Origin: Bacteroidales bacterium
GTDB lineage: Bacteria; Bacteroidota; Bacteroidia; Bacteroidales; UBA932
Direction of reading: 5' to 3'
NCBI GenBank assembly: GCA_017546585.1
Contig: JAFYWC010000131.1
Span: 1 to 40,318 of the forward strand
DNA: 40,318 bases
Positions within the stretch are counted from its first letter, which is position 1; the number at the start of each line of letters is the position of its first letter. Shown piece by piece: positions 24,692 through 32,670 of the stretch. The position numbers were made by a program, and so were the translations under genes. The notes under the pieces were generated by a model, which saw only the letters and a list, made by a program, of their open reading frames with translations, ran no database searches and was not told the origin of the DNA.

Positions 24692-24735
24692 CCACTCTGT
24701 CATATCGAGCGACCGAAGGGAGACGAGATATCCAC
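24692..24735. repeat. REP-like dispersed repeat, copy 2
   Basis: CCACTCTGTCATATCGA (24692-24708) matches copy 1 with one change, followed by GCGACCGAAGGGAGACGAGA and TATCCAC. The ends TCATATCGA and ACGAGATAT are partly palindromic. It starts 4 nt after the ALDH stop. Confidence 0.65.
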
Positions 24736-24743
24736 AATAAATG

Positions 24744-24773
24744 AATGCAGAAGGCCCAACCTTCTGCATTTTT
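24744..24773 (+). terminator. Rho-independent terminator after ALDH
   Basis: AATGCAGAAGG (24744-24754) pairs perfectly with CCTTCTGCATT (24760-24770) around a CCCAA loop and runs into TTTTTG. Confidence 0.85.
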
Positions 24774-24813
24774 GTTTATATTCGCGTTGTTTTGATCAAA
24801 ACCAGACATACAG

Positions 24814-25395
24814 ATGGATTTAAAGGGCAAGAAAATCATCCTGGGCAGCAATTCACCGCGAAGGAAGGAGCTGATCGCAGGACTCGATATTGAATTTACA
24901 GTAGACACAGGCAATACATTCGAGGAAGTATACGGACCGGAGACACCGCACGAGCAGATTCCGGAAGTTCTTTCAGAAGGAAAGTCATACGGTTTCCACA
25001 GACCACTTGAAAATGACGAGATCCTCATCACCTCAGACACCCTCGTACTCTGCGAGGACAGAGTGATGGGCAAGCCTCAGTCCCGCGAAGACGCCGTCGA
25101 TATGATCCGTTTCCTTTCAGGACGCAGCCATAAGGTCATCACTGCCGTCACACTGCGCGACAGCCAGAAGTGCCACACTTCAAGCGACACTGCAATTGTG
25201 CATTTCAAAGAATTGACTGACAACGAGATAGAATACTATATAGACACCTACAAACCATTCGACAAAGCAGGTGCATACGGCATCCAGGAATGGATCGGCT
25301 ACATAGGAATCGGCAAGATCGAAGGCTCTTATTTCACCATTATGGGCCTCCCTGTACACCTCGTTTATCAGGAACTTCTCAAATTCATCGGATAA
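24814..25395 (+). CDS. maf: Maf/YhdE nucleotide pyrophosphatase
   Basis: A 193-aa enzyme hydrolysing non-canonical or dTTP/UTP-type nucleoside triphosphates. It has the phosphate-binding loop LGSNSPRR (10-17), TSDT with catalytic Asp75, GKPQSREDA, and KPFDKAGAYGIQEW with the Gln typical of the dTTP/UTP (YhdE) subgroup. A house-cleaning or cell-division-linked role is known in the family. Its stop overlaps the start of the PHP gene by one base (TAATG). Confidence 0.93.
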   Translation: MDLKGKKIILGSNSPRRKELIAGLDIEFTVDTGNTFEEVYGPETPHEQIPEVLSEGKSYGFHRPLENDEILITSDTLVLCEDRVMGKPQSREDAVDMIRFLSGRSHKVITAVTLRDSQKCHTSSDTAIVHFKELTDNEIEYYIDTYKPFDKAGAYGIQEWIGYIGIGKIEGSYFTIMGLPVHLVYQELLKFIG

Positions 25396-26054
25396 TGAAA
25401 CTCGACTTCCATAGCCATATCCTCCCTGGCCTTGATGACGGCGCGACCGACCTTGCAAATGCAGTTGAACTGGCTTCTGCAATGACGGAATGGGGATTCG
25501 AAAGAATCACCTGCACACCTCATATCAACGCTCTCTACAGGAACACTCCGGAAACAATCAGACCTGCGTTCGAAAGCCTGCAGGAGGCATTGTATGTGAA
25601 GGGTGTAGATGTGGAGCTCAAGATGTCGGCAGAATACCGACTCGTTCCCGAGACCTGGCCGGAAGTGCTTGACAAGAAGTGGATTATGCCGATCGAGGAC
25701 AAATACATCCTCACAGAACTCCCTATAAGCAAACCTGAAGAAATGGGCTGGGTAAAGCCTGTGGAGGAGTTCAAACGACTTAAGGCAATGGGACTCACCC
25801 CTATCCTGCCACATCCTGAGCGCTATTTCTACCTGTCGCGCCAGGAACTTATGAGCTTCGTTGAAGCAGGAGCAGTCATCCAGTGCAACTATGGTTCTCT
25901 CGGCGGTCTCTACGGTCCGGAGTCACAGAAGATTGCAGAAGATCTCGTCAGAGAGGGACTCGTGACATTCTTCGGAACAGATATGCATAACCTACGTTAT
26001 GTAAAGGTAATGGGAGACTGGTTCGCCCAGGGTAACCCAATAGCAGAATTCTAA
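25395..26054 (+). CDS. PHP-domain phosphatase, CpsB/YwqE-like
   Basis: A 219-aa metal-dependent protein. It has the PHP motif DFHSHILPGLDDGA at the N-terminus, CTPHI, LPHPERY in the middle and FGTDMH near the end, giving the His/Asp cluster for two or three metal ions. Close relatives are tyrosine-protein phosphatases that act on the BY-kinase controlling capsule export. No BY-kinase or capsule locus is in the window, so the substrate is open. It is translationally coupled to maf. ATG 25395 is chosen because the frame upstream is maf sequence. Confidence 0.82.
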   Translation: MKLDFHSHILPGLDDGATDLANAVELASAMTEWGFERITCTPHINALYRNTPETIRPAFESLQEALYVKGVDVELKMSAEYRLVPETWPEVLDKKWIMPIEDKYILTELPISKPEEMGWVKPVEEFKRLKAMGLTPILPHPERYFYLSRQELMSFVEAGAVIQCNYGSLGGLYGPESQKIAEDLVREGLVTFFGTDMHNLRYVKVMGDWFAQGNPIAEF

Positions 26055-26080
26055 AGAAAATAACTAATAATCAACTTATT

Positions 26081-26545
26081 ATGAGCAACGTAGCATTAAA
26101 ACAGATCAAGTTTGGCGGAGTTGGTCTTGCGATTCCTGAAGTATGGAACGCAGTGACAGAGTCTTATACAGAGCCAGACGGCAGAGAGTGTGCAATGATT
26201 GAAATCACAGGCGAAGAAGGAGATCCAAGATCTATCGTCATCAGTTACGGACCTATGCCTGAAGGTTCAGACTCGTTCATCGAGGCAAGCGACACATATG
26301 AGGAGCTCATCGGCGAAAGCGGAGCTGCAGCTGAGGATGATCCTATCTGCGAATATGACTTCCTTGGAACTGTGGGATTCGGCTTTGAGGTACCTACAGA
26401 AGACAACCTTGCGTGCAATTTCATCTGTGCGGAAATCGGTTCAGAAGACAAGAGCCATCTCTTCACCATCCTTACTACAGCAGGTTCGTACGAGGACATC
26501 GACGACCTTCTCGATCTCGTAGAGGAAAATATCGTGTTTGAATAG
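26081..26545 (+). CDS. Acidic protein of unknown function
   Basis: A 154-aa protein not recognised. It is strongly acidic with no signal peptide, membrane segment or known motif. It opens MSNVALKQIKFGGVGLAIPE and seems to be one alpha/beta domain ending in acidic LDDIDD-type segments (EDIDDLLDLVEENIVFE). It follows the PHP gene by 26 nt without a clear promoter, so it may be cotranscribed. The terminator of small-RNA copy 2, on the opposite strand, ends about 10 nt after its stop, so a read-through transcript would be antisense to that RNA. Confidence 0.7.
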   Translation: MSNVALKQIKFGGVGLAIPEVWNAVTESYTEPDGRECAMIEITGEEGDPRSIVISYGPMPEGSDSFIEASDTYEELIGESGAAAEDDPICEYDFLGTVGFGFEVPTEDNLACNFICAEIGSEDKSHLFTILTTAGSYEDIDDLLDLVEENIVFE

Positions 26546-26554
26546 TGGTATATA

Positions 26555-26595
26555 CAAAAAAATGAGACTTCGCCGCTCTCGCGGGGACGCCTCAT
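26555..26595 (-). terminator. Terminator of small-RNA copy 2
   Basis: The stem arms 26581-26595 and 26562-26576 enclose a GAGA loop (minus strand), followed by TTTTTTTG. The stem is the same length as in copy 1, with mismatches at the same two positions and a compensating C-G for T-A change at stem position 12. Confidence 0.8.
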
Positions 26596-26672
26596 ACTAA
26601 CCACATAATTAATAACACTAAAACTAATAACCAATAAGTTGGGAGAGCTTCAGAACAACTCTCTGATCAACT
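26556..26672 (-). ncRNA. Small-RNA-like gene, copy 2 (about 117 nt)
   Basis: Same design as copy 1, on the minus strand. The promoter (-7 TACCTTTG at 26686-26679) leads to an extra 40-nt 5' part not present in copy 1, which can fold (GTTG..GAGAG..CTCTC..CAAC). Then comes the 44-nt core identical to copy 1 (26632-26589) and a GAGA-tetraloop hairpin ending in seven T. The MWLV mini-ORF (26606-26592) is unchanged. No gene on this strand lies downstream; the next is the 3' end of the opposite-strand unknown gene. Confidence 0.6.
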
Positions 26673-26678
26673 CGGGTG

Positions 26679-26737
26679 CAAAGGTACTGCTTTTTTTAAC
26701 ACCTGCAACACCCTGAAATGCGTTTCCCGACGAACTG
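26679..26737 (-). promoter_or_regulatory. Conserved promoter plus upstream box, copy 2
   Basis: Reading the minus strand: CAGTTCGTCGG (26737-26727), 10 nt, TCAGGGTGTTGC (26716-26705), 18 nt, TACCTTTG (26686-26679). Spacing is identical to copy 1 although the sequence between the blocks differs. Confidence 0.6.
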
Positions 26738-26909
26738 CAAAAATGAGTATACGAACGGTTTTCGAGGTCTATTACAATCATTAATCCCATAGACCCCAAG
26801 ACTTATAGAGTATAAAATAAAGACACTTGATTTTTACAATACGTAAATTTCAAGTGTCTTAAATTTATAGTATGTAAGAATTTAAGTTTCGCGACGAATG
26901 AAAACCGGG
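26738..26909. other. Rest of the intergenic region between the small RNA and glsA
   Basis: There is no gene. It contains a weak inverted repeat, GGTCTAT / ATAGACC (about 26767-26796), and the glsA terminator at 26820-26860. Otherwise it is AT-rich without recognisable sites. Confidence 0.5.
26820..26860 (-). terminator. Terminator of glsA
   Basis: AAGACACTTGA (26820-26830) pairs with TCAAGTGTCTT (26850-26860). After two mismatches an inner TTTAC/GTAAA continues the stem around a 5-nt loop. On the minus strand it is followed by TTTATTTTATAC. Confidence 0.7.
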
Positions 26910-27821
26910 TTAGAAGATAGACTCCTCAGTGTAGGTTGTAAGGAGCTCAAGTGCCTTCATTCCCATCACTGAATTACCCTTGGAATTGAGTCGAGGACTC
27001 CATACTGCCACCGAGTATCTGTGCGGATATACGGCGATGATTCCACCTCCAACTCCACTCTTTCCTGGAAGTCCCACAAGATACGAGAACTCTCCTGCCT
27101 CATCATAGAAACCACAAGTCTGCATCACTGCATTAAGTCGCTTGATCCTTGACTTGCTGAGTTTGTAGCCTGCATACTCGAAAGGACTGTGGTTGGTGAA
27201 TGCGAGAGAAGCCTTAGCCAACTCCCTGCAGCTCATCTCCACTGAACACATCTTGAAATAGAACATCAGCACGCGCTCAATGTCATTGTCGATTGTACCG
27301 TGGTATTTGAGCATATTTGCGATCGCAGCATTGAGATATCCCTTCTCGCGTTCAGACAATGCGACTTCCATATTGTAGTCGATCTCATCATTGCCGCAAA
27401 GCGCACGGACGAACGACAGGAACTCCTCCTCAGGATTCTCCAGCTCTGAAATGAGAATGTCCGAGAGGACAATGGCGCCGGCATTGATGAAAGGATTACG
27501 AGGAATACCCTTCTCCACCTCAAGCTGGACCAGCGAATTGAATGCAGTACCAGACGGCTCCTTACCCACTCGTTTCCACAATGCTTCCCCCTTGATAGAC
27601 AAGCACATAGCCAAAGTAAACACCTTAGTGATACTCTGGATTGAAAACCTTGTGTCAGCCTGTTTGTGAGTAAAGATCTCGCCTGTCACAGTCTCAAGAC
27701 ACATTCCGAACTGATCCGGATTGACCTTTGCGAGAGCAGGGATATAGTCCGCCTGCTTTCCATCTTTGGAGTAAGGAAGAATCTCCTGATATATATCCTC
27801 TAAAATCTTCTGATAGTCCAT
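26910..27821 (-). CDS. glsA: Glutaminase A
   Basis: A 303-aa enzyme of the serine beta-lactamase-like fold, hydrolysing glutamine to glutamate and ammonia. It has the nucleophile motif FSIQSITK with Ser63 and Lys66, NPFINAGAIV, and a C-terminal LPGKSGVGGGII. The length is normal. In E. coli and some gut Bacteroidetes the acid-activated glutaminase works with GadC and GadB: the ammonia consumes protons and the glutamate feeds GadB. gadB-gadC lie about 5.5 kb away on the other strand, so a shared role is plausible though the genes are not one operon. Confidence 0.94.
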   Translation of the reverse strand: MDYQKILEDIYQEILPYSKDGKQADYIPALAKVNPDQFGMCLETVTGEIFTHKQADTRFSIQSITKVFTLAMCLSIKGEALWKRVGKEPSGTAFNSLVQLEVEKGIPRNPFINAGAIVLSDILISELENPEEEFLSFVRALCGNDEIDYNMEVALSEREKGYLNAAIANMLKYHGTIDNDIERVLMFYFKMCSVEMSCRELAKASLAFTNHSPFEYAGYKLSKSRIKRLNAVMQTCGFYDEAGEFSYLVGLPGKSGVGGGIIAVYPHRYSVAVWSPRLNSKGNSVMGMKALELLTTYTEESIF

Positions 27822-27823
27822 AT

Positions 27824-27864
27824 AAAAAAATGTTCTGCCGTTTGAAGTCGGCAGAACAAAGTTA
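27824..27864 (-). promoter_or_regulatory. glsA promoter merged with the rubrerythrin terminator
   Basis: The minus strand reads TAACTTTG (27864-27857), a -7 box, running directly into GTTCTGCCG (27857-27849), an 8-nt loop and CGGCAGAAC (27840-27832), then a run of seven T. For rubrerythrin transcripts this is a textbook terminator. A transcript starting from the box would begin inside the left arm and escape it. Confidence 0.6.
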
Positions 27865-27883
27865 GCATTATTTTAAATGAATC

Positions 27884-28459
27884 CTAATAATTCTCCTTCA
27901 TAGGCTCGAAATAAGCCTGTGGGAAAAGGCAAGCTGCGCAGGTCTTAGGAGCATCCTGAGCCTCTACGATGTAACCGCAGTTACGGCACTGCCACCAGAT
28001 CTTTCCGTCGCGGTGGAAGAAGTCACCGTCAGTGAGGCGGCTGAGGAGCTTGAGATAACGACGCTCGTGCTCTGCTTCAACCTTTGCGATGTTCTTGAAT
28101 GCTGCAGCCACTGCAGGGAATCCTTCCTCAGAAGCGATCTCAGCGAACTCCTTGTAGAGAACATCCCACTCCTCATTCTCACCCATTGCTGCTGCGAGAA
28201 GGTTCTCCTGAGTTGTTCCTACCTTGCCAGCAGGATAAGTAGCTGTAATCTCAAGATCTCCGCCCTCGAGGAAGTTGAAGAAACGCTTAGCGTGCTCTCT
28301 CTCCTGCTCTGCAGTCTCGATGAATACACCTGCGATCTGCTCGTAACCTTCCTTCTTGGCTACCTCTGCAAAGAATGTATATCTGTTGCGTGCCTGGCTC
28401 TCGCCTGCGAATGCCTTGAGCAAGTTCTGCTCAGTTCTTGTACCTTTGATGCTTTTCAT
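27884..28459 (-). CDS. rbr: Rubrerythrin (NADH peroxidase component)
   Basis: A 191-aa protein with an N-terminal ferritin-like diiron domain (about 1-145). Ligand candidates are Glu20 (AFAGES), Glu53 and His56 (EQEREH), Glu94/Glu97 and Glu128/His131. The C-terminal rubredoxin domain has Cys158, Cys161, Cys174 and Cys177 (CRNCGYI...CAAC). It reduces hydrogen peroxide in the cytoplasm of anaerobes. It stands alone with its own promoter, and a large dyad resembling a PerR box covers the -33 region. Confidence 0.95.
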   Translation of the reverse strand: MKSIKGTRTEQNLLKAFAGESQARNRYTFFAEVAKKEGYEQIAGVFIETAEQEREHAKRFFNFLEGGDLEITATYPAGKVGTTQENLLAAAMGENEEWDVLYKEFAEIASEEGFPAVAAAFKNIAKVEAEHERRYLKLLSRLTDGDFFHRDGKIWWQCRNCGYIVEAQDAPKTCAACLFPQAYFEPMKENY

Positions 28460-28495
28460 ATCTTTAATTTTTTATTTGTTTCAATTATTGTACTG

Positions 28496-28547
28496 CAAAG
28501 ATAGACAAATATTTTTAATTTGGAATAATTCTAAATTAAAAATTGTC
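28496..28547 (-). promoter_or_regulatory. rbr promoter with PerR-like operator
   Basis: The -7 box TATCTTTG is at 28503-28496 on the minus strand. Upstream a 33-bp dyad (28511-28543, centre 28527) has 11-bp perfect outer arms (ATTTTTAATTT / AAATTAAAAAT) and inner GAAT-a-ATTC. The centre, TTAGAATTATTCCAA on the minus strand, matches the 7-1-7 PerR consensus TTATAATnATTATAA at 11 of 14 positions. It lies on the -33 region, a repressing position. Confidence 0.5.
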
Positions 28548-28577
28548 GTTTTTTTGAAAAAAATTACAATTTATATG

Positions 28578-29456
28578 CTAATACAGCCACGGAATGATCA
28601 CAGCAGTATATGCATAAAAGTATGGAGCATTCGGATAATAGCCGTCGGCAGGAACCTTGTCGGTAACGTCAACGAATTGAAAATCAATATATAAGTCAGG
28701 ATAATCGTAGGATTTCGTCTGAACAGGAATATCCTGGATGTTCATATAGCGTATCATATCCTCTACTGATTCGAACGCTACATTATAATATGTAGAAATC
28801 CTGAATTTCTTCTTTATAATTGTACCGTCTTCATCCGGATAGCCGTATTCGTCAGCCGGGAAAGCGATCTCGAAGTACAACGAACCCTTCTGCTCGACAA
28901 AAGCATATGTTCCATCAATTACCGAATGGAACTCGCCGGTTTCAAGATTTCCTTTGCAGATCTTCAGTACATCATCAGATCCACCGCACCTGAAACACAG
29001 GATCGTCTGTGCTTCCAGACAGCAATCCGAATTGTATATCTTCAAGGCCTTGTAAGCCTCACGGATCTTGACTTTTATGGTAATCGACTCCCCTGTATCC
29101 GCCTCAGTGATTGTCACTGATGTCTCACCCAACTTCTTCGGCTTGAGCACAACACCCACAGGTATGAAATCAGGAGCATCGAACGCTTCATTCACGACAT
29201 CTCCCTTGGTGATTTCATAATCCAGATATTCAGGATCCTCGATCTGCACATAATGATTCTTGCCCAGACCTCCCAACAGATTAATAGAGAACGGCTTTTC
29301 TGTTACCAGAGGTATATTTACGACAGCTCCGTCCTCCTCAACCAAACCGCAGGACCTATGATACAGACGAAACTTCTGTCCGTCATAGTACGGATGGTAT
29401 TCACATCCGCTCAATATCATCATAGCTGCCAACACAGCATACACAAGCCTCTTCAT
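28578..29456 (-). CDS. Lipoprotein of the TonB/DUF4249 operon, unknown function
   Basis: A 292-aa protein with a lipoprotein signal peptide ending LSGC (lipidated Cys near residue 18). An Ig-like beta region follows (VVLKPKKLGETSVTITE), then a cysteine cluster in the middle (DCC...CFRCGG...IC). The family is not recognised. It starts either at ATG 29456 or at ATG 29462, which overlaps the DUF4249 stop as ATGA. It is the last gene of the operon. Position and lipidation suggest an outer-membrane accessory to the receptor. Confidence 0.75.
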   Translation of the reverse strand: MKRLVYAVLAAMMILSGCEYHPYYDGQKFRLYHRSCGLVEEDGAVVNIPLVTEKPFSINLLGGLGKNHYVQIEDPEYLDYEITKGDVVNEAFDAPDFIPVGVVLKPKKLGETSVTITEADTGESITIKVKIREAYKALKIYNSDCCLEAQTILCFRCGGSDDVLKICKGNLETGEFHSVIDGTYAFVEQKGSLYFEIAFPADEYGYPDEDGTIIKKKFRISTYYNVAFESVEDMIRYMNIQDIPVQTKSYDYPDLYIDFQFVDVTDKVPADGYYPNAPYFYAYTAVIIPWLY

Positions 29457-29458
29457 AA

Positions 29459-30439
29459 TCATCTGTTGTTTTCGATGAACTCCTTTGTGATCCAATCTGT
29501 CTCCACTGCTGTAAGTCCAGCAAATGCGCCATATCCGCCCTTTACATTCGAATAGCAGAAGTTCGAAGGGGCAAGTCCCGCAACAAACCCCGCATTGCTG
29601 TCTATAAGTTCCTGGGCCACAATGTATTTATAGAACTCCTCAGATAAAGTATAGAGCAACAGCTTGTTACGGGAGGTCAATGTGTAATCTTGACGATCTT
29701 CCACATTAACAAAGAATGACTCATATACAGCCTCCGGATCATATGAATATCCGTTTATGACCATCTGAAGCTGATCTACATCCGATTTCCAGACAGCCAT
29801 TTTCTTGCCTCCGAATTCCACCTCCATTCCTTCCATCGACTCTGGTGCCATATCATAGAAATCCGAAATCTGACCACCTATATATATAGATGGATATACA
29901 GCCACGCTGTCTGTGAAATCAACCACTGACTCATTGTAAATCTGAAGGGCATAGCCATACTGCTTACCGGCATTGTCAGGCTTCACATAAAGTATGTTCA
30001 TACGATACTCGCCTACTGTCTCTGTCCTGAAATCCACCCTTCTCTGAGGGAACGGCTCCGGAATGACAGTCTCGGCATATACACTATCAAAACCTTCAGA
30101 AGACACTTCTACCCTCATTTTGTCACCAGGAACAGCCTTGTAATCAGCAATATAATAACTTTCAGCGTACCTCTCCGAGACGCAATGTCCGGTATTCCTG
30201 ACAACCGGCACTTCCCTGCCGTTTACAGTAAAGACTATCTCAGGTCTGAACTCAGGCTTCAATGCGGAATTGGAAACGGAATATGCCGGAAGAATCTCAA
30301 ACACCACCATCTCATCCACTCCCGGGAACGACTCGATGAAGATCACCGGGTCATCAGAGATCTGCATATCGAACGCCCTCGTGCAGGAAAGCACGAGCAA
30401 CGACCACAGAAGTATACCTATATATTTAATGAATCTCAT
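29459..30439 (-). CDS. DUF4249 lipoprotein
   Basis: A 326-aa protein with a lipoprotein signal (LLVLSC, lipidated Cys19). An N-terminal Ig-like half (IFIESFPGVDEMVVFEILPA, PEIVFTVNGREVPV, KMRVEVSSEGFDSVYAETVIPE) and a C-terminal half ending GLAPSNFCYSNVKGGYGAFAG match DUF4249, a Bacteroidetes family regularly encoded directly after a TonB-dependent receptor. It probably sits at the outer membrane and helps bind or pass the ligand of that receptor. Four bases separate it from the receptor stop. Confidence 0.85.
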   Translation of the reverse strand: MRFIKYIGILLWSLLVLSCTRAFDMQISDDPVIFIESFPGVDEMVVFEILPAYSVSNSALKPEFRPEIVFTVNGREVPVVRNTGHCVSERYAESYYIADYKAVPGDKMRVEVSSEGFDSVYAETVIPEPFPQRRVDFRTETVGEYRMNILYVKPDNAGKQYGYALQIYNESVVDFTDSVAVYPSIYIGGQISDFYDMAPESMEGMEVEFGGKKMAVWKSDVDQLQMVINGYSYDPEAVYESFFVNVEDRQDYTLTSRNKLLLYTLSEEFYKYIVAQELIDSNAGFVAGLAPSNFCYSNVKGGYGAFAGLTAVETDWITKEFIENNR

Positions 30440-30443
30440 CTCG

Positions 30444-32651
30444 TCAGAATTTAAGCGTATAACTGAAGGTCGGAATTATAGGAATGATGCCGAGCGACGC
30501 ACCATAATACGCAATCCTCACGTCATCCATATATTCATAATCCGAATAGGCTGTGATAGGATTTACACGGCAATAGGCATTGTAAATACTTAAATTCCAA
30601 ATACTTAAGTTTCCTCTCTTGGTATTCTTTATGAAATTGAATCCAAGATCCAGCCTATGGTAGTCAGGAAGTTTCACATTGTTCGGCTCTCTGTAGACAT
30701 CCTTCATCCCGTGGTTTCCTTCCACCTTGACTTCGTGCGTCGCCAGAGTTATCCTGTTGCCGCTATGGTAGTTCCACGCACCGTAAAGTTCGAACCTTTT
30801 GCCGAACTTGTGCTTTGCCATCAGAGTAAGCTTATGACGGTTATCGTTCCTGTCCCTATACCAGCTGTGATAGAAATCATCGAACTTTCGCTGAGACCAA
30901 GCAAGCGTATAATACACATTGGCCTGTGTCTTTCCGTTGTCGAATCCAAAGTCAAGCTCCGCTCCCCAAGAGCGTCCGTCGCCTGTCCTGAAACTGCTCT
31001 CCCAATTGGTCAAAGGAGGCATAAGACTGTATGAACCGGCATATTCCAGCAGATTGTACATATACTTGAACCATCCTTCCACGTTCAGGTGTAGATAGTG
31101 TGAAAGGTTCATATAAACTCCACCGGCCACCTCTCGCGAGCGAGATGGACGTATCCTTGCTGTGGACGGCAGCCAGGCATTTGTCGGAAGATCCAGATAA
31201 AGCGACGACACGAGATGTGAAGGCTGGCTCATTTCCGTGTACGATGCCTTGGCCGTAAGCATTTCATTGAATGTGTATTTCATAGCCAGACGTGGCTCAA
31301 GCGAATGCCATACCTTCCCTGCCGCTGAATAAAGCGTATAGCGGAGGCCCGCATTAATGGAGAATGCATCCGTGAACGCCACCTCGTCCTCCGCATAGAG
31401 CGAAGCCTCTATCGTATTGTATCTCAACGAATCAGCATATGCCACATTCGTCAGGCTTATGCCGTCCATAACGATATCAGTCTTGGCCGTAGCGTCCGGA
31501 CAATATATATGATACTGGAGAGTACCGCCGTATCTGAGCTTCTGCTTCGGAGTCACTGTATGGAACCAGTCCGACTTCAGACCCATATTATGCACATCAG
31601 AAGTATAGTACTCGCCACTTTTTATGCTGTTCTTATTGTAGTCGATAGTCTCATACGAGAATGATAGCGACGAGCGCGAGCCGCTATAGTATGCAATGTT
31701 TCTAACTGACAGACAGTCGTTTATCTCATAATTCCAATTCAACGACCCCAATATGTTGCCCCAGGAAAGTGAAATATCTGAAATATCCCTTTCAGTATAA
31801 TATTGACCGTCATCACCCCTGGTCGTATAGAAAATGTCATTATAGAATCTTGGCGCATCATTGCCTATGTAGAAATTGGCAGTCAGACGGTTGGAGTCGC
31901 TGAACTTATGGGTGACCTTCGCATTGAGGTCTGTAAATGCATAGCCCGCACGCACTCTGTCAGGCTTGTTGTATCTGTTGACGATAGCCAACACCGGAAC
32001 TGTAAGGGTCTCGGTCCAGGTCCTTCTTATACCTACATTGAAGGAAGTCCTGTCTTTCCATATAGGGCCCTCGAACTGAAGACGTCCGTCGATGAGTCCG
32101 AGTGCAAATGTTCCGTGGTAACCGCTGAAATCCCCGTCTTTCGTAGTCACATCCACAACCGAGGACATCTTTGAACCGTATCGAGCAGGGAAACCGCTCT
32201 TGTAGAAATCAAGACTTTCGATCACATCCGTGTTGAACGATGAAAACATACCCACAAGATGGCTGATCTGATAGATAGGAACGCCGTCAAGAAGAAAGAG
32301 ATTGTCGCTGCCGTCACCTCCGTGTACATAGAAACCCGAAAGAAGTTCAGTTCCGGAAGACACACCCGGCAGCATCTGGAGAGTCTTGATGACATCTGGA
32401 GTGCTGAAAAGGGCAAAACCCGAGTTAAGATCCTTGCTGTCAATGCGTTTCAGACCTGTCTGAGTGGCGTTCCTCTTCTGGTCCACCAAAGCGGTCACGA
32501 TGGATTCCTCCAATGTATCTCGCCTTTCTTCAACCAGAACAGTGTAATCCTTCGCCTTCTTCACCACCTTGACAGTACGGGTCTGAGGCTGCGCAACAGC
32601 CGAAATGACCGTACACAGCAAAACCGCAAGAGATAGTATCAAGTTCTTCAT
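30444..32651 (-). CDS. TonB-dependent outer-membrane receptor
   Basis: A 735-aa protein starting MKNLILSLAVLL with a signal peptide to about residue 21 (VAQ). An open frame 21 codons further upstream lacks a signal and overlaps the SDR, so it is rejected. A plug domain (about 70-190: TPDVIKTLQMLPGVSS, GGDGSDNLFLLDGVPI, GFPARYGSKMSSVVDVTTKDG) precedes a 22-strand-type barrel ending in an aromatic TFSYTLKF. The carboxypeptidase-like N-terminal domain of SusC proteins is absent and there is no SusD, so this is the DUF4249-partnered type. The ligand is unknown. Confidence 0.92.
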   Translation of the reverse strand: MKNLILSLAVLLCTVISAVAQPQTRTVKVVKKAKDYTVLVEERRDTLEESIVTALVDQKRNATQTGLKRIDSKDLNSGFALFSTPDVIKTLQMLPGVSSGTELLSGFYVHGGDGSDNLFLLDGVPIYQISHLVGMFSSFNTDVIESLDFYKSGFPARYGSKMSSVVDVTTKDGDFSGYHGTFALGLIDGRLQFEGPIWKDRTSFNVGIRRTWTETLTVPVLAIVNRYNKPDRVRAGYAFTDLNAKVTHKFSDSNRLTANFYIGNDAPRFYNDIFYTTRGDDGQYYTERDISDISLSWGNILGSLNWNYEINDCLSVRNIAYYSGSRSSLSFSYETIDYNKNSIKSGEYYTSDVHNMGLKSDWFHTVTPKQKLRYGGTLQYHIYCPDATAKTDIVMDGISLTNVAYADSLRYNTIEASLYAEDEVAFTDAFSINAGLRYTLYSAAGKVWHSLEPRLAMKYTFNEMLTAKASYTEMSQPSHLVSSLYLDLPTNAWLPSTARIRPSRSREVAGGVYMNLSHYLHLNVEGWFKYMYNLLEYAGSYSLMPPLTNWESSFRTGDGRSWGAELDFGFDNGKTQANVYYTLAWSQRKFDDFYHSWYRDRNDNRHKLTLMAKHKFGKRFELYGAWNYHSGNRITLATHEVKVEGNHGMKDVYREPNNVKLPDYHRLDLGFNFIKNTKRGNLSIWNLSIYNAYCRVNPITAYSDYEYMDDVRIAYYGASLGIIPIIPTFSYTLKF

Positions 32652-32670
32652 TGTCAAGATGATATAGGAG

